Shown: one piece after another, positions 7,164-16,304 of the stretch | Layout: the number at the start of each line of letters is the position of its first letter | How positions within the stretch are numbered: position 1 is the stretch's first letter | Assembly: GCF_004764705.1 (NCBI RefSeq) | Contig: NZ_SHLX01000032.1 | Coordinates: 37,663-101,662 of the forward strand | Source of the DNA: Paenibacillus cymbidii | GTDB lineage: Bacteria > Bacillota > Bacilli > Paenibacillales > NBRC-103111 | DNA: 64,000 nt | Reading direction: 5' to 3' | Program-made: the position numbers and the translations under genes | The notes under the pieces: generated by a model | The model's input: the letters and a program-made list of their open reading frames with translations, nothing else | The model's database searches: none | Told to the model about the DNA's origin: nothing

Positions 7164-9362
7164 ATGTTCGATTGGCTCGGATGGAGGAAAGGGCTGCCCC
7201 TCTGGTGGTCTTATCGTTTGAATGCGAGGTCGAAAGAAGATGTCGAGGACATTTTCGTCGGCATTGCCGAAACGCGGATGAACTTGCTGCAGGCTTGGAC
7301 GCTGGAATATTGGGGCCACCTGGATCGTTTGCTCGATCAAATGAAGCCGTGGGACGACCGCGACCGCAGCGGGGCGGAGCGGCTGTTCGCCAAGGCGCAC
7401 ATGCGGGCGGCGGATTTCTCCGAAATCTTCCTGCTGGATGCGGCGGGAACGGTCGTTTTCTCCACCGACCTGCGGCACCGCGGGCAGAAGTACGGCGAAG
7501 ACGGGCTGATTGCCCCCGGGCTGCGTTATTCCCGCGGCGTGCCGGGCGGTCGAAAATGTTTGTACGGCCCTTACGCCGATCCGTGGACACTGACGATTGG
7601 CCCAAGCACCTCCTCCTTCCACGATAAAATGACGCTGCTCTTCATTACCCCGATCGTTTGGCACGGCGAATGGCAAGGCGCCTTGTGCGGCCGCGTGCCG
7701 AACGACGTGATCGGCGACTTGATCCAGCGCGAATCAGGCCACGTGTACCCCGACTCGGGCGACAACTACCTCTTCATGGCGAAGCCGGAACTGAACAAAC
7801 AGATTGCGCCCGGCACGGCCTTGTCGCGCAGCCGGTTCGAGGATCGCACCTTTACGCACGGGGAAAATTTGAAAGACGGCGTCACGACCGACTGGGGCGT
7901 CGTATCGGTCAAGGAGCATACGGAACTGGAGCTGATGTTTACCGACCCGGCGACCGGCGAGCTTCATCCGGGCGTGGCGAATACGATCCGGAGCGGCAGC
8001 AATTTATTCGTTGCGTTTCCCGGCTATTCCGACTATCGGCACATTCCCGTCATCGGCAAAGGCGTGACGTTTCAACTGCCGCACTGCCCCGACGTCTGGG
8101 GGATGATGTGCGAAGGCGATCTGGAGGAAGTGTACCGGATTCGCGGCATCGCCTGGCGCCAGTTCCGGCTCCATCTCGGGCTGATCGCCGGCTCCGGCGT
8201 TCTTACGGCGCTGCTGGCTTACGCGCTGGCGGGCCGCGTGTCGCCTGCCGCATCGGGCCTGCTGCTGGGCGGGGCAGGCATTGCGTTCGGGCTGCTCGCT
8301 TCCTGGGTGCTTCACCGCAGAGGGAGCGAACGGATCGTCGGCCATATGCGCCGGCTGAACCGTTTCATCCGCATCAATGCGGAGGGCAAGGGCGATTTGA
8401 CGCAGCGGCTCGACACGCGGCAGTTCGACAACGACGAAACGCGCGATTTGGCCAAATGGATCAACAACATGATCGACTCGCTGGAAGGCATCATGCTGCA
8501 GGTGAAGCTGGCGTCGAGCGACGTGCTGTCGAGCCAGCGCGTGCTGGGCGAGTCTACGGCGAACACGGCGGTGGCGACGGAGCGCATGAACGAACGCATC
8601 AGCGCGATGATTCTGAGCATCCGCAGCCAGTTGAAGGATATCGACGTGGCGAAGGACGTCGCCGGGGAAATGCGCGGCACGCTGCGCATGCTGGAGGACA
8701 AGGCGTCGGCGCAAATTGCGGTGGCGCAAGGCGAAGTCGAACGCATCGGCGACAAGATGCGGCAAATATCGCAGAAGGTGGCGGAGACGAATGGCACGAT
8801 CGGCGCCTTCATGCAGACGACGCAGGAAATCCGCAACGTGCTGCAGGTGATCGAGGAAATTTCCGCGCAGACGAACCTGCTGGCGCTGAACGCTTCCATC
8901 GAAGCTGCGCGCGTCGGCGAGCAGGGCCGGGGCTTCGCTGTCGTCGCCGCGGAAATCAAGAAGCTCGCCGAGCTGACGCGGCAATCGACGATGGAAGTAA
9001 GCGACATCGTTCAGCACATTTACCGCAACGCGCAGCATGCAACCGCCTCGATGGAGGAAGGCACGCTGGTCGTCGGCGAAGGCACCGAGCTGGTAGCGGC
9101 GGCTTCGGAAATATTGGGCGCGGCCAAGGCGGACGATTCGCTGAAGACGCAAATCGTCGACGAAGTGGTGGTGCTGATGGAGAAAATTGCCACCGTCAGC
9201 ATGCAGAACCGCTCGATTTCGACCGAGGTGGAAGGCAAGGTGCAGGAGCTGATGACCGACATTGTCGGCGTGCGCCACACGTCGCATCATGTGGAAGCGA
9301 TCACCGCCTTCCTGCAGCAATTGGTCGGTCAATTCCAGCTTACGGAAGCGCGCAGAAGATAA
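7164..9362 (+). CDS. Methyl-accepting chemotaxis protein with N-terminal sensor and central membrane hairpin
   Basis: A 732-residue chemoreceptor. The signalling tip EISAQTNLLALNASIEAAR followed by GRGFAVVAAEIKKLAE (residues about 565-600) is the conserved CheA/CheW contact region. There is no transmembrane segment at the N-terminus: the first 330 residues are a soluble cache-like sensor (FLLDAAGTVVFST, then FITPIVW). Two hydrophobic helices lie together at about 337-357 and 364-384, then a HAMP-like stretch with GDLTQRL. This places the sensor on the same side as the signalling domain. Start ATG 7164 has AGGGGTG upstream; the frame is also open from 7110 without a ribosome site. Confidence 0.88.
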   Translation: MFDWLGWRKGLPLWWSYRLNARSKEDVEDIFVGIAETRMNLLQAWTLEYWGHLDRLLDQMKPWDDRDRSGAERLFAKAHMRAADFSEIFLLDAAGTVVFSTDLRHRGQKYGEDGLIAPGLRYSRGVPGGRKCLYGPYADPWTLTIGPSTSSFHDKMTLLFITPIVWHGEWQGALCGRVPNDVIGDLIQRESGHVYPDSGDNYLFMAKPELNKQIAPGTALSRSRFEDRTFTHGENLKDGVTTDWGVVSVKEHTELELMFTDPATGELHPGVANTIRSGSNLFVAFPGYSDYRHIPVIGKGVTFQLPHCPDVWGMMCEGDLEEVYRIRGIAWRQFRLHLGLIAGSGVLTALLAYALAGRVSPAASGLLLGGAGIAFGLLASWVLHRRGSERIVGHMRRLNRFIRINAEGKGDLTQRLDTRQFDNDETRDLAKWINNMIDSLEGIMLQVKLASSDVLSSQRVLGESTANTAVATERMNERISAMILSIRSQLKDIDVAKDVAGEMRGTLRMLEDKASAQIAVAQGEVERIGDKMRQISQKVAETNGTIGAFMQTTQEIRNVLQVIEEISAQTNLLALNASIEAARVGEQGRGFAVVAAEIKKLAELTRQSTMEVSDIVQHIYRNAQHATASMEEGTLVVGEGTELVAAASEILGAAKADDSLKTQIVDEVVVLMEKIATVSMQNRSISTEVEGKVQELMTDIVGVRHTSHHVEAITAFLQQLVGQFQLTEARRR

Positions 9363-9460
9363 CGGCGGCGAATTTCGCCGGAAGGCAGGAATTCGTTCTT
9401 CCCCGGAGAAACTTTACTGGAGCAAGCCAAATCGCAAACGAGAAGCGGGAGGAACGCATC

Positions 9461-9934
9461 ATGATTTTCGGCGATATTCGCAATTACGACAAGGAAAAGA
9501 ACACGTACCCGGATGCCGTGCGGCGGGGGCTGGAGTATATTCGCGCGACCGACTGGTCCAAGGTGGAGCCGGGCCGCTACGAAGTCGAGGGCGACAAGCT
9601 GTACGCCATGCTGCAGACGCCGGAGACGAAGCCGGCCCCGCCAAAGGCGGAGTCGCATCTGACGTATACGGATATTCAGTTTCTGCTGGAAGGCGAAGAA
9701 AGCATGGGGTTTGCGCGCTGGGACGAGTCGATCGTCGTCACCGACGATCTGATCGAGAAGGGCGACGCCTACCTGTACGAACATGTCGATAACGAATTCA
9801 ACCTGCTGCTGAAGCCGGGCATGTTCACCGTGTTTTTCCCGTCGGACATCCATCGACCGAACGGTGCGGTGAATGAACCCATGAAGATCCGCAAAGTTGT
9901 GGTCAAAATTCACCGCGATCTGCTGGGGATTTAA
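9461..9934 (+). CDS. YhcH/YjgK/YiaL family protein (EbgC-like)
   Basis: A 157-residue member of the YhcH/YjgK/YiaL (DUF386) family of cupin-like proteins that include EbgC and are linked to sugar anomer or sialic acid handling. Recognisable parts are MIFGDIRNY at the start, SHLTYTDIQFLLEGEE near the middle and FTVFFPSDIHRPN with the conserved His near the end. ATG 9461 has GGGAGGA seven bases before it. The frame is open a long way upstream, but that part is a shadow of the chemoreceptor gene. A strong terminator follows. The enzymatic role is inferred from family only. Confidence 0.88.
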   Translation: MIFGDIRNYDKEKNTYPDAVRRGLEYIRATDWSKVEPGRYEVEGDKLYAMLQTPETKPAPPKAESHLTYTDIQFLLEGEESMGFARWDESIVVTDDLIEKGDAYLYEHVDNEFNLLLKPGMFTVFFPSDIHRPNGAVNEPMKIRKVVVKIHRDLLGI

Positions 9935-9944
9935 ACGCAAAACG

Positions 9945-9989
9945 ATCGCTTCCCGTTCGGCCGTCCTGGCCGGGGAGGCGATTTTTTTT
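9945..9989 (+). terminator. Rho-independent terminator
   Basis: ATCGCTTCCC pairs with GGGAGGCGAT (one G-T pair) around a GC-rich inner stem and is followed by eight T residues. It ends the YhcH-family transcript just before the decayed minus-strand regulator. Confidence 0.85.
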
Positions 9990-10024
9990 GCCAATTGACC
10001 TTGGTAGGATGAAGCCTGTCATGC

Positions 10025-10760
10025 TCAAGCGTATTTCTCCATCATTTTGGCCAGATAGTTCCGGAAGGCTTCCACATATGCCCGCGGCTTCACGATTTCA
10101 AGCTGGTACCGAAGCTTGCCAGAAACTGAAACCACGTACTGTTTTGCGGGACCTCAATGGTTGCCGATAAATAGGCCGGACGGTGGTTTTCCATTCGTTT
10201 TCGACCGTACCGTTCAATAAATTGATCTTTAATGCCCGGCGAAATCAATACCTTGATGGTGACTAATTCCGGTTGATAGGTTGCGTCCCGTTCTTGTTCG
10301 GGCACATGTTCTCTGGGGACGAATGTTATTTCATCCATGTGAAAATGATCGATCCGCGACAATTTGAAGGTTCGATAGTCCATGCGTTGTAAACAGAAGC
10401 CCCTTAAATACCAACTCGATTCGCTAAAATGAAGCTGATATGGTTCGACGATTCTTTTCGTTGCGATGCCTTTTCATCGATATGGAAGCTTGACATGTCT
10501 TTAAGGTTTGCGCCATCTCGGACTGTCCCTCCCAGTCGTAAAACGACAGTTGAACGGAACTTGTCAGAGACAGCCGGCTCACCATTGCCTCCATTTTTTT
10601 TATCGTCCGTTCCACTTCCTCGCTAAGCAGTATTTGTTCCAATCCACCTAATGCAGTCAGTATATTTTCCAGGTCGGAGTTGCTTAACAGCCGTTTATCA
10701 ACCTTGTATGCATCCATAATCCCGTAGCCGCCGTTAACGCCATTAAATGAAGCGGACGAC
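10025..10760 (-). pseudogene. Decayed WYL-domain transcriptional regulator
   Basis: Three reading frames are needed to read one WYL regulator on the minus strand. From 10750 down it encodes GVNGGYGIMDAYKVDKRLL and QLSFYDWEGQSEMAQTLKTC, then at about 10480 the match moves to another frame with VEPYQLHF...WYLRGFCLQRMDYRTFKLSRI (in pieces), and at about 10108 it shifts again to YQLEIVKPRAYVEAFRNYL before a TGA. The N-terminal helix-turn-helix domain is missing; similarity stops near 10750. Some 15 residues expected before VEPY are also absent. This is a former DNA-binding repressor or activator that no longer encodes an intact protein. Confidence 0.82.
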
Positions 10761-11050
10761 GGGTGAAGTCGTTCCAGGCAATAACGTGCTGATATGCTTG
10801 ACATGGACGACAAACAAGTCATGTCATCATGCCGTTAGTCAATACGCCTTGGTCGTCGTGCTTCGGCATGCTGGTCGACAAGTTCGGGATCTGTTGGAAG
10901 TTCAATCGCGATGCGGATCGGTTTCTTGATCAAGTGATTGTCGGCAAAAAGTAACTCCTGGTGAAGGCGCTCCATTTTCGTTTGGAGCGATTGGTTGGGA
11001 AGGTTCCGTTGCCAGGGAACTTGTGTTCCGCGGGAATTCGGCAACCATAA
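10761..11050. other. Unassigned stretch beside the pseudogene
   Basis: No convincing gene. A minus-strand frame (10835-11068, 77 codons) has a plausible-looking middle, ADNHLIKKPIRIAIELPTD, but no ribosome site and no family I recognise. It may be further debris from the event that truncated the WYL regulator. Confidence 0.4.
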
Positions 11051-11080
11051 AGGGAGGCCATCGATCATGATGGCCTCCCT
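11051..11080. terminator. 12-bp perfect hairpin, likely terminator of the minus-strand operon
   Basis: AGGGAGGCCATC and GATGGCCTCCCT form a perfect 12-bp stem with a six-base loop, 36 bases beyond the stop of the isomerase gene. On the minus strand the following bases (TTTATGG) are only weakly T-rich, so termination is likely but not certain. Confidence 0.6.
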
Positions 11081-11116
11081 GTTTACCGTTGCAGGAGCTT
11101 GTTGCGGCGCCTGCGC

Positions 11117-11974
11117 TTATTCGGGCGTTTCGCCAAGAAGCCGCCGCAAGCCGAGCAGCGACTGCGCGGAGCCGTCGGCGGTCGTGCCGCCCGGGGGCAC
11201 GTAGTGCGTTTCGATGCTGTACAGGCCGTTGTAGCCGTCTCGTTCCAGCGCCGCCAGCTGCCCGGGAAAATCAACCGTGCCTTCGCCGATGGGCACGCAT
11301 TTGGCGCCATCCGGTCCGTGTATGGCGTCCTTCAGATGGACGTGCGCCAGCACCCGTTTTACCGCTTCGTAGCCGTCGGGGAACGCCGTGCGCCCCGTAT
11401 AGGCTTCGTTGCCCGGATCCCACAGCACGCGCAGCGCGGGCGAATCGACCCGCTCCGCCAGCCGGCCGACTTCGGCCGCGTTGCCGCCGTTGCAGGACGG
11501 TTCGTTCTCGAGCAGCAGCAGGAAGCCGCGCTCCTGCGCGATGTTCGCGGCCCGTTTCAGGTGGGCGGCGATTTCCGCTTCATGCTGCTGCGGCTGCTCT
11601 TCGCGCCAGAAGGAGAAGATGCGGATGCGCGTCGTCCCGAGCAAGCCGGCGATTTCTATCGCCCGCTCCAACAGCTCGAAATGGCGGGCAACGTCCTCGT
11701 CGGCCGATTGCCCGAATGTATCGCCGCCCGCTACCGGCCGGTTCGGGTCCAGCGGACACTTGAACACGGGCGATGCGATCGCGGCCACGTACAGGCCGTG
11801 CGCTTCGACGCGCCGCCGCACCTCCCGCGCCTCGTCGTCGGTCAGTGCGATGACGTTGCGGCCGTCCACCATGCGGATTTCCACATGATGCAGGTTTCGC
11901 TCCTGTATCCACGTCAGCGCGTCGTCCAGCACCGGCGATACCTCGTCCGTAATAATACCCAATCGTTCCAGCAT
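11117..11974 (-). CDS. Sugar phosphate isomerase/epimerase (TIM barrel)
   Basis: A 285-residue xylose-isomerase-like TIM-barrel protein (AP endonuclease 2 fold). The barrel strands end in metal-ligand motifs typical of the family: HVEIR near residue 30, LLLENEPS with Glu, LWDPGNEAYTG with Asp, HVHLKDA with His and Lys, and YSIETHY with Glu near the end. Such enzymes move keto groups or epimerise sugars using a divalent metal. It begins 47 bases after the DegT-family gene on the same strand, with AAGGAG upstream, so the two probably form an operon for modifying an unusual sugar. The substrate is unknown. Confidence 0.86.
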   Translation of the reverse strand: MLERLGIITDEVSPVLDDALTWIQERNLHHVEIRMVDGRNVIALTDDEAREVRRRVEAHGLYVAAIASPVFKCPLDPNRPVAGGDTFGQSADEDVARHFELLERAIEIAGLLGTTRIRIFSFWREEQPQQHEAEIAAHLKRAANIAQERGFLLLLENEPSCNGGNAAEVGRLAERVDSPALRVLWDPGNEAYTGRTAFPDGYEAVKRVLAHVHLKDAIHGPDGAKCVPIGEGTVDFPGQLAALERDGYNGLYSIETHYVPPGGTTADGSAQSLLGLRRLLGETPE

Positions 11975-12021
11975 GCGGTGTGCCTCACTCCTTTTTCATC
12001 GAAATTCCGCTGTCCGGCATG

Positions 12022-13353
12022 TCATTTGCGCGAGAACATGCTCCAGCCGCCAAGTACCGGCGGGTCGCCCGGATCGTCCACCAGCAGCGCTTCGTAATTT
12101 TCCGCCGCTTTGCGGAAAGCGTTCGCGTATTGCTCGATCTGGTCCTTGCGGAAGTGCTTGAACCACGGGATGGAGTACACCCGCCGGGCGATCCCGACGG
12201 ACACCGGCAAGTCCGCGTCGAGCGTCCTGACGTCGCGCGAGGCATTGGCGATCCGCGTCGGTTTGCCGTGACCGTAAACGTCCGCTTCCTGGAACAGCGG
12301 ATGCTTGTGCAGCGGCATGTTGCAGCCGGGCTGGCAATCGGCGACGCCTTCGGCCCGCACCGCTTCGGTGAAGCGGGTCACGGAAAGTCCGCCGAGCTCC
12401 TCCGGCTTGTAGTGACCGTGCGCCGCGTACCAGCCGCCCATCGCGCTGCCGGAATCCGGCCGCGGGCGGTGCGCCGCGAGCCCCGGCACTCCTTCGAGCA
12501 AATCCCAGAAGTAATTCATCGCCCGCCCGATTTCGGCGTTGCGTTCGTCATAATGCCGCAGCTGCACCCTGCCCATGGCCGCGCTCATCTGGTGCATGCG
12601 GTGCTTGTAGCCGCCGAGCGGCAAACCCGCGTACGGCTGCAGGCTTTCCGTATGGATAACGCCGTTGTAGCGCTCGTAGTGGCCGAAGGCGAGGGCGCGT
12701 TCGTATATTTCCCGGTCGTTAGTTGCCAGCATGCCCGCTTCGCCGATGGCGAGCGCTTTGCCTGACATGAGCGACATGCCGGAGACATCGCCGATTGCAC
12801 CGAGCGCCCGGCCCTTGTAAAGGCCGCCGTGCGCATGCGATACGTCCTCCACGACCTTGATTCCGTGTTTCCTTGCAATCGCCATGATCTCGTCCATATC
12901 GGCCGGATAGCCGAAATAATGGACAACCACGATCGCCTTTGTCTTTTCGCTGATGCAGCGTTCGATATCCTTCGGATCGATGCACAGCGTGACCGGGTCG
13001 ATATCCGCAAACACGACGGTTGCGCCGAGGGAATAAACGGACGTGCACGATGCCCAGTAGGTGATGCTCGGGCAGATCACTTCGTCTCCTGCGCCGACGC
13101 CGACGCCGAACAGCGCCGCATGCAAGGCACTCGTGCCGTTGTTGGCCCCGAGCGTGTATGTCGTCCCAAGCCAGGCGCGGTAGTCTTGCTCGAACTGCTT
13201 CGTGATGTCGGTGCCGGACATCGCCCGCTTGCGCAGCACGTCGAGCACGGCCGCCTCGTCCTCCTCCGTCACGATCGGCCAGGCGAACAGATCGCCCGGT
13301 TCCGACACGACGGCCCGATTGCCGCCGAACAACGCCAATGGATGGTTGCTCAT
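12022..13353 (-). CDS. DegT/DnrJ/EryC1/StrS family aminotransferase
   Basis: A 443-residue PLP enzyme of the sugar aminotransferase fold. It shows GANNGTSALHAAL (phosphate-binding region), CPSITYWAS, VVEDVSHAHGG (cofactor-ring Asp), and SGKALAIGEAGML, where the Lys should bind PLP. Members transfer amino groups to keto-sugars or use PLP for sugar dehydration. ATG 13353 gives the usual family length; the frame is open further upstream without support. It is divergent from the AraC gene and precedes the isomerase gene in an apparent operon. Confidence 0.87.
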   Translation of the reverse strand: MSNHPLALFGGNRAVVSEPGDLFAWPIVTEEDEAAVLDVLRKRAMSGTDITKQFEQDYRAWLGTTYTLGANNGTSALHAALFGVGVGAGDEVICPSITYWASCTSVYSLGATVVFADIDPVTLCIDPKDIERCISEKTKAIVVVHYFGYPADMDEIMAIARKHGIKVVEDVSHAHGGLYKGRALGAIGDVSGMSLMSGKALAIGEAGMLATNDREIYERALAFGHYERYNGVIHTESLQPYAGLPLGGYKHRMHQMSAAMGRVQLRHYDERNAEIGRAMNYFWDLLEGVPGLAAHRPRPDSGSAMGGWYAAHGHYKPEELGGLSVTRFTEAVRAEGVADCQPGCNMPLHKHPLFQEADVYGHGKPTRIANASRDVRTLDADLPVSVGIARRVYSIPWFKHFRKDQIEQYANAFRKAAENYEALLVDDPGDPPVLGGWSMFSRK

Positions 13354-13371
13354 GTTTTTCCACTCTCCCGA

Positions 13372-13402
13372 TTGCCAAAGGTAGCGATTCGTAACGTATA
13401 AT
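13372..13402 (+). promoter_or_regulatory. Candidate SigA promoter for the AraC gene
   Basis: TTGCCA (13372-13377) and a perfect TATAAT (13397-13402) are 19 bases apart, on the plus strand in the divergent gap between the aminotransferase and the AraC gene. The spacing is slightly long. Confidence 0.5.
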
Positions 13403-13476
13403 AAAGGAGAACCCGGAAGGAAGCTTGCCAAAAAAGGAATGCATGCAGCCATTTTATGATCGGAGGCTGGCGGGCG

Positions 13477-14367
13477 ATGAGCGTTTTCCCGCAGTACGAG
13501 GATTTAATGACGATGATCGCAGCGCGAAGCGGGAAGCTTCCGTTTTATATTTCGATTCACTCCGTGCGCCAGACGCGGGTGCATCATCACGATTTCGTCG
13601 AATTGACGTTTATGCTCGAAGGAAGCGGCAGCGAAACGATCAACGGCGTGACGCATCGCATGCAGCCGGGCGTCGCTTCGTTCCTGCTCCCGCATCACAT
13701 TCATCATGTCGAAAGCGATTCCGACCGACCGCTGGTCAAATATTGCTGCATGTTCGACATCAATTTGCTGTTCGGTTCGGCTTATGAGGCGGAGCTGTCC
13801 CGGTTGCTGTTTCGCGTCGGGTCGGAGCTGCCTTCCTCCGTCGCGTTCGACCCGGCGCTGGCTGCGCAGATGCAGAGCGTGCTCGACATGCTGCATGCCG
13901 AATACGTCAACAAGGACGGAATCGGCCGAAACAGCTTTATCCGCGTCAAGCTTACCGAGGCCATGCTGCTGTTTATCCGCGCCGCGCAGGCGGCCGCCGA
14001 CGCGCCTCCGCCTTCGGGCGAATTGTCCGAGGCGGGGCTCGATTTTGGCGAGGTGCTGCGCTTCATCCACGTCCATTATGCCGAGCCGCTGACGCTGGAC
14101 AGGCTGGCGGAGCATTGCCGCGTCAGCGCCGCGCATCTCAGCCGCTCTTTCAAGAAGCGCATCGGCTGCAGCTTCCTTGACTACTTGCACCGCTTGCGCG
14201 TGGAAAGCGCGGCCAGCATGATGCGCTCCACCGATATGACGCTGATCGATATCGCCGCCGATGCGGGCTTTCCGTCCTATCGCAGCTTCTCCCGCATTTT
14301 CCGCGACCTTCAAGGTCGGACGCCGAGCGAGTATCGGCTCGCCTTCAAGTCGGTCGGGGGAGGGTGA
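13477..14367 (+). CDS. AraC family transcriptional regulator with cupin sensor domain
   Basis: A 296-residue soluble regulator. The N-terminal cupin (HHHDFVELTFMLEGSG, then HRMQPGVASFLLPHHIHHV) binds a small ligand, probably a sugar. The C-terminal 100 residues are two helix-turn-helix motifs (LDRLAEHCRVSAAHLSRSFK and IDIAADAGFPSYRSFSRIF) ending in the family TPSEYR. ATG 13477 follows CGGAGG at 13461; an earlier ATG at 13456 lacks a ribosome site. It is divergent from the aminotransferase-isomerase operon, which is the likely target. Confidence 0.9.
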   Translation: MSVFPQYEDLMTMIAARSGKLPFYISIHSVRQTRVHHHDFVELTFMLEGSGSETINGVTHRMQPGVASFLLPHHIHHVESDSDRPLVKYCCMFDINLLFGSAYEAELSRLLFRVGSELPSSVAFDPALAAQMQSVLDMLHAEYVNKDGIGRNSFIRVKLTEAMLLFIRAAQAAADAPPPSGELSEAGLDFGEVLRFIHVHYAEPLTLDRLAEHCRVSAAHLSRSFKKRIGCSFLDYLHRLRVESAASMMRSTDMTLIDIAADAGFPSYRSFSRIFRDLQGRTPSEYRLAFKSVGGG

Positions 14368-14541
14368 GGGAATTCGGCTACTTGAGAGCATATGCGCGGC
14401 TTCGTGCGAGTTGTTGGGGCGGAGACGGGGACGGTCGATGTTTGGCTTGTTGGAAGAGGGGAGACGCCGTTCGCTGAGGGCTGAAAGGGGCGGATTCTGC
14501 TCGAAGTCGAGCTTGAGCCGCCTGAAATGCGGCTAACCATC

Positions 14542-14733
14542 AAAATAGGCAATAAAACATGGCTTATTCGGGCTTTTGCACCTGATTTATCAAAAATAGC
14601 CAGTGAAATCACTGGCTATTTTTGATAAACGGCTTCAAAATCGAAAAAACGGCGAAATAACCAGTGAAATCACTGGCTATTTCTTTGCTGGCGCCCGTTT
14701 TAACGAAATAGGCAATAAATCATGGCTTATTTT
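14542..14733. repeat. Four-palindrome intergenic module M2
   Basis: Palindrome edges start at 14543, 14594, 14655 and 14706, again B-A-A-B. The second is extended into a perfect 21-bp inverted repeat with a two-base loop (14586-14629). Loops here are A-rich (GTGAAATCAC) where the other modules have T-rich loops, so this copy is in the opposite orientation. It lies between convergent genes (AraC and the 47-residue gene). Confidence 0.9.
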
Positions 14734-14791
14734 GAAGACGGGTGCCGCGCAACGCAGCGTACCGCCCCGCCCCTGCGGAGCGGTCCTTGCC

Positions 14792-14935
14792 TTACTTGGT
14801 GTCGCGCGCGTCATCTTCCTTCGAATAGGCAACGAGCACGACGGATTCGTTCGTCTCTCGCTCCAGTCGCTGCTCCAATTGCTTTAATTGCTCGATTTGG
14901 GCGTCGGTCAGCGACGACGGTTTGAATTCGGGCAT
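14792..14935 (-). CDS. Small charged protein of unknown function, 47 aa
   Basis: A short gene with a good ribosome site (GAGGTG, seven bases before ATG at 14935). The product reads MPEFKPSSLTDAQIEQLKQL, then an acidic and basic stretch including VVLVAYSKED, and ends in TK. The first half should form one amphipathic helix. It lacks a signal peptide or membrane segment. The frame shows no internal stop, and start and stop are well placed between the hairpin module and the sialidase-like gene. I do not recognise a family. Confidence 0.6.
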   Translation of the reverse strand: MPEFKPSSLTDAQIEQLKQLEQRLERETNESVVLVAYSKEDDARDTK

Positions 14936-15121
14936 TAATAATCACCTCACGGCACTACTATTCCCCGTCAGGCTCGATATGATGAGCCGCCGAGGCCGCT
15001 CCAAGGTCGCATCGAGCTGAAGTCGTGCCAATGCCGCTCCAACCTCGCCCCAAATGTCGTCGATCTCGCTCCAACCGCACCCAATGTCGCGCCGATCGCT
15101 CCAATGTGCCTCGCACTCAAC

Positions 15122-16219
15122 CTACGGCGTCCAAATCGTGGCCGCGATGTAGCAGGAGCCGCCCATGGCGTCGTTGTAGTAATACGCCGTCACCAGCTTG
15201 CCGTCGGGCCGCTGCACGGTGCGCGTATAGCCGATGTCGTGGCTGCCGGCGTCCTGCCGCAGCACGATGTCGGCCCCCCACGTTTGCCCTTCATCTTCGC
15301 TCAGCCGGGCGCGGATCCCGTACGGGGCGTTGCGGAAGCCGTACGTCATGCACAGCCGCCCGTCCGCCAGCCGCGTGAGCGTCGGCGGATTGCCGCCGTT
15401 GCCGCTGTCCGGCACCGGGCGGCTCATGTAGCGCCAACTGGCGCCGTTGTCCGCCGAGCCGTACAGGTCGATCCAGTTGTCGCTGCGGTCCGCGGCCACG
15501 CGCCGGTCGCGGGTCGCGACAAGCAGCCGCCCGTCGGCCAGCCGCACGCCGGCCGGCATGATGTCGAAGCCGCCTTCCGGCGCGTCGCCGATCCAGGAGA
15601 CGAAGCCAAACGTAAGCCCGCCGTCGACGGTGCGCGCGCAGAACGTGCGGCTGCCCGTTTCCGTGCCGGGAATGGTCGGCGCGGTCAGGAACAGCAGCAA
15701 TTCCTTCGGACCGGCGACGATATAATCCGTTCGCGCGGAAATGCCGACCAAGCCCATCGGCGGCAAAGCATAAGGCCCTTGCCACGAGCGGCAGCGGTCG
15801 GTCGAGGTATAGAACCACGACATGGCGCCGCCGGTCAGGTCTTTGCGCGCGAACAGCAGGGCGAAGTCGGGATGGGTGAAATCCGTCCCGCCCGGATAAG
15901 GAACCGGCTCGTTGCGATCTTCCGCCGCGCCGCCCGTCCCGCCCGCCGCCGCAGCCGCATGCTCGCCGGCCGACAGCCCCTGATTGCCGGGCGTGCGCAG
16001 CGGCATCGGTTCGGTCGTCCACGTGTCGCCGCCGTCCAGGCTGCGCGCCTGCATGGCGGTGAACGGCTTCGTTTTGTCGCGGGCGTGGAAGCCGCCGTCG
16101 TTCAGATGATAGCCGGAAGTAAACCCGACGACGATTTCGTTCCCCCACGACCAGATGCCGTAGTTGGCCGGCCAGGCGGCATAACGCCCCGGCTCGCGAT
16201 ACAGAACCACATGTTTCAT
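15122..16219 (-). CDS. Sialidase-like (BNR/Asp-box) family protein
   Basis: A 365-residue six-bladed propeller protein with three visible Asp boxes (SLDGGDTW, SADNGASW, SEDEGQTW). The start YREPGRYAAWPANYGIW is typical of the putative exo-sialidase group in Paenibacillaceae. There is no signal peptide, so it should act in the cytoplasm on an imported oligosaccharide. The classical FRIP motif of true sialidases is not visible, so the substrate could be another acidic sugar. It is last in the ABC operon, 85 bases after the binding-protein gene, with GAGGAG upstream of the ATG. Confidence 0.8.
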   Translation of the reverse strand: MKHVVLYREPGRYAAWPANYGIWSWGNEIVVGFTSGYHLNDGGFHARDKTKPFTAMQARSLDGGDTWTTEPMPLRTPGNQGLSAGEHAAAAAGGTGGAAEDRNEPVPYPGGTDFTHPDFALLFARKDLTGGAMSWFYTSTDRCRSWQGPYALPPMGLVGISARTDYIVAGPKELLLFLTAPTIPGTETGSRTFCARTVDGGLTFGFVSWIGDAPEGGFDIMPAGVRLADGRLLVATRDRRVAADRSDNWIDLYGSADNGASWRYMSRPVPDSGNGGNPPTLTRLADGRLCMTYGFRNAPYGIRARLSEDEGQTWGADIVLRQDAGSHDIGYTRTVQRPDGKLVTAYYYNDAMGGSCYIAATIWTP

Positions 16220-16246
16220 GTGCGTAAGCTCCTCTCATTCAAACGC

Positions 16247-16276
16247 CAAGCCCGCACGCGGCGAGCGGCGGGCTTG
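16247..16276 (-). other. Stem-loop after the solute-binding protein gene
   Basis: CAAGCCCGC and GCGGGCTTG form a nine-bp stem between the binding-protein gene and the sialidase-like gene. T-richness after it on the minus strand is slight (GCGTTTG). It may partly terminate or protect the upstream mRNA. Confidence 0.5.
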
Positions 16277-16304
16277 ACGCAATGGCTTGCAGTCCGGCTG
16301 GCCG

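Noticed and set aside
7658..9460. Long open frame leading into the YhcH-family gene
   Set aside because: It is a shifted-frame shadow of the chemoreceptor with Arg/Ala-rich nonsense; the real gene starts at ATG 9461 with its own ribosome site.
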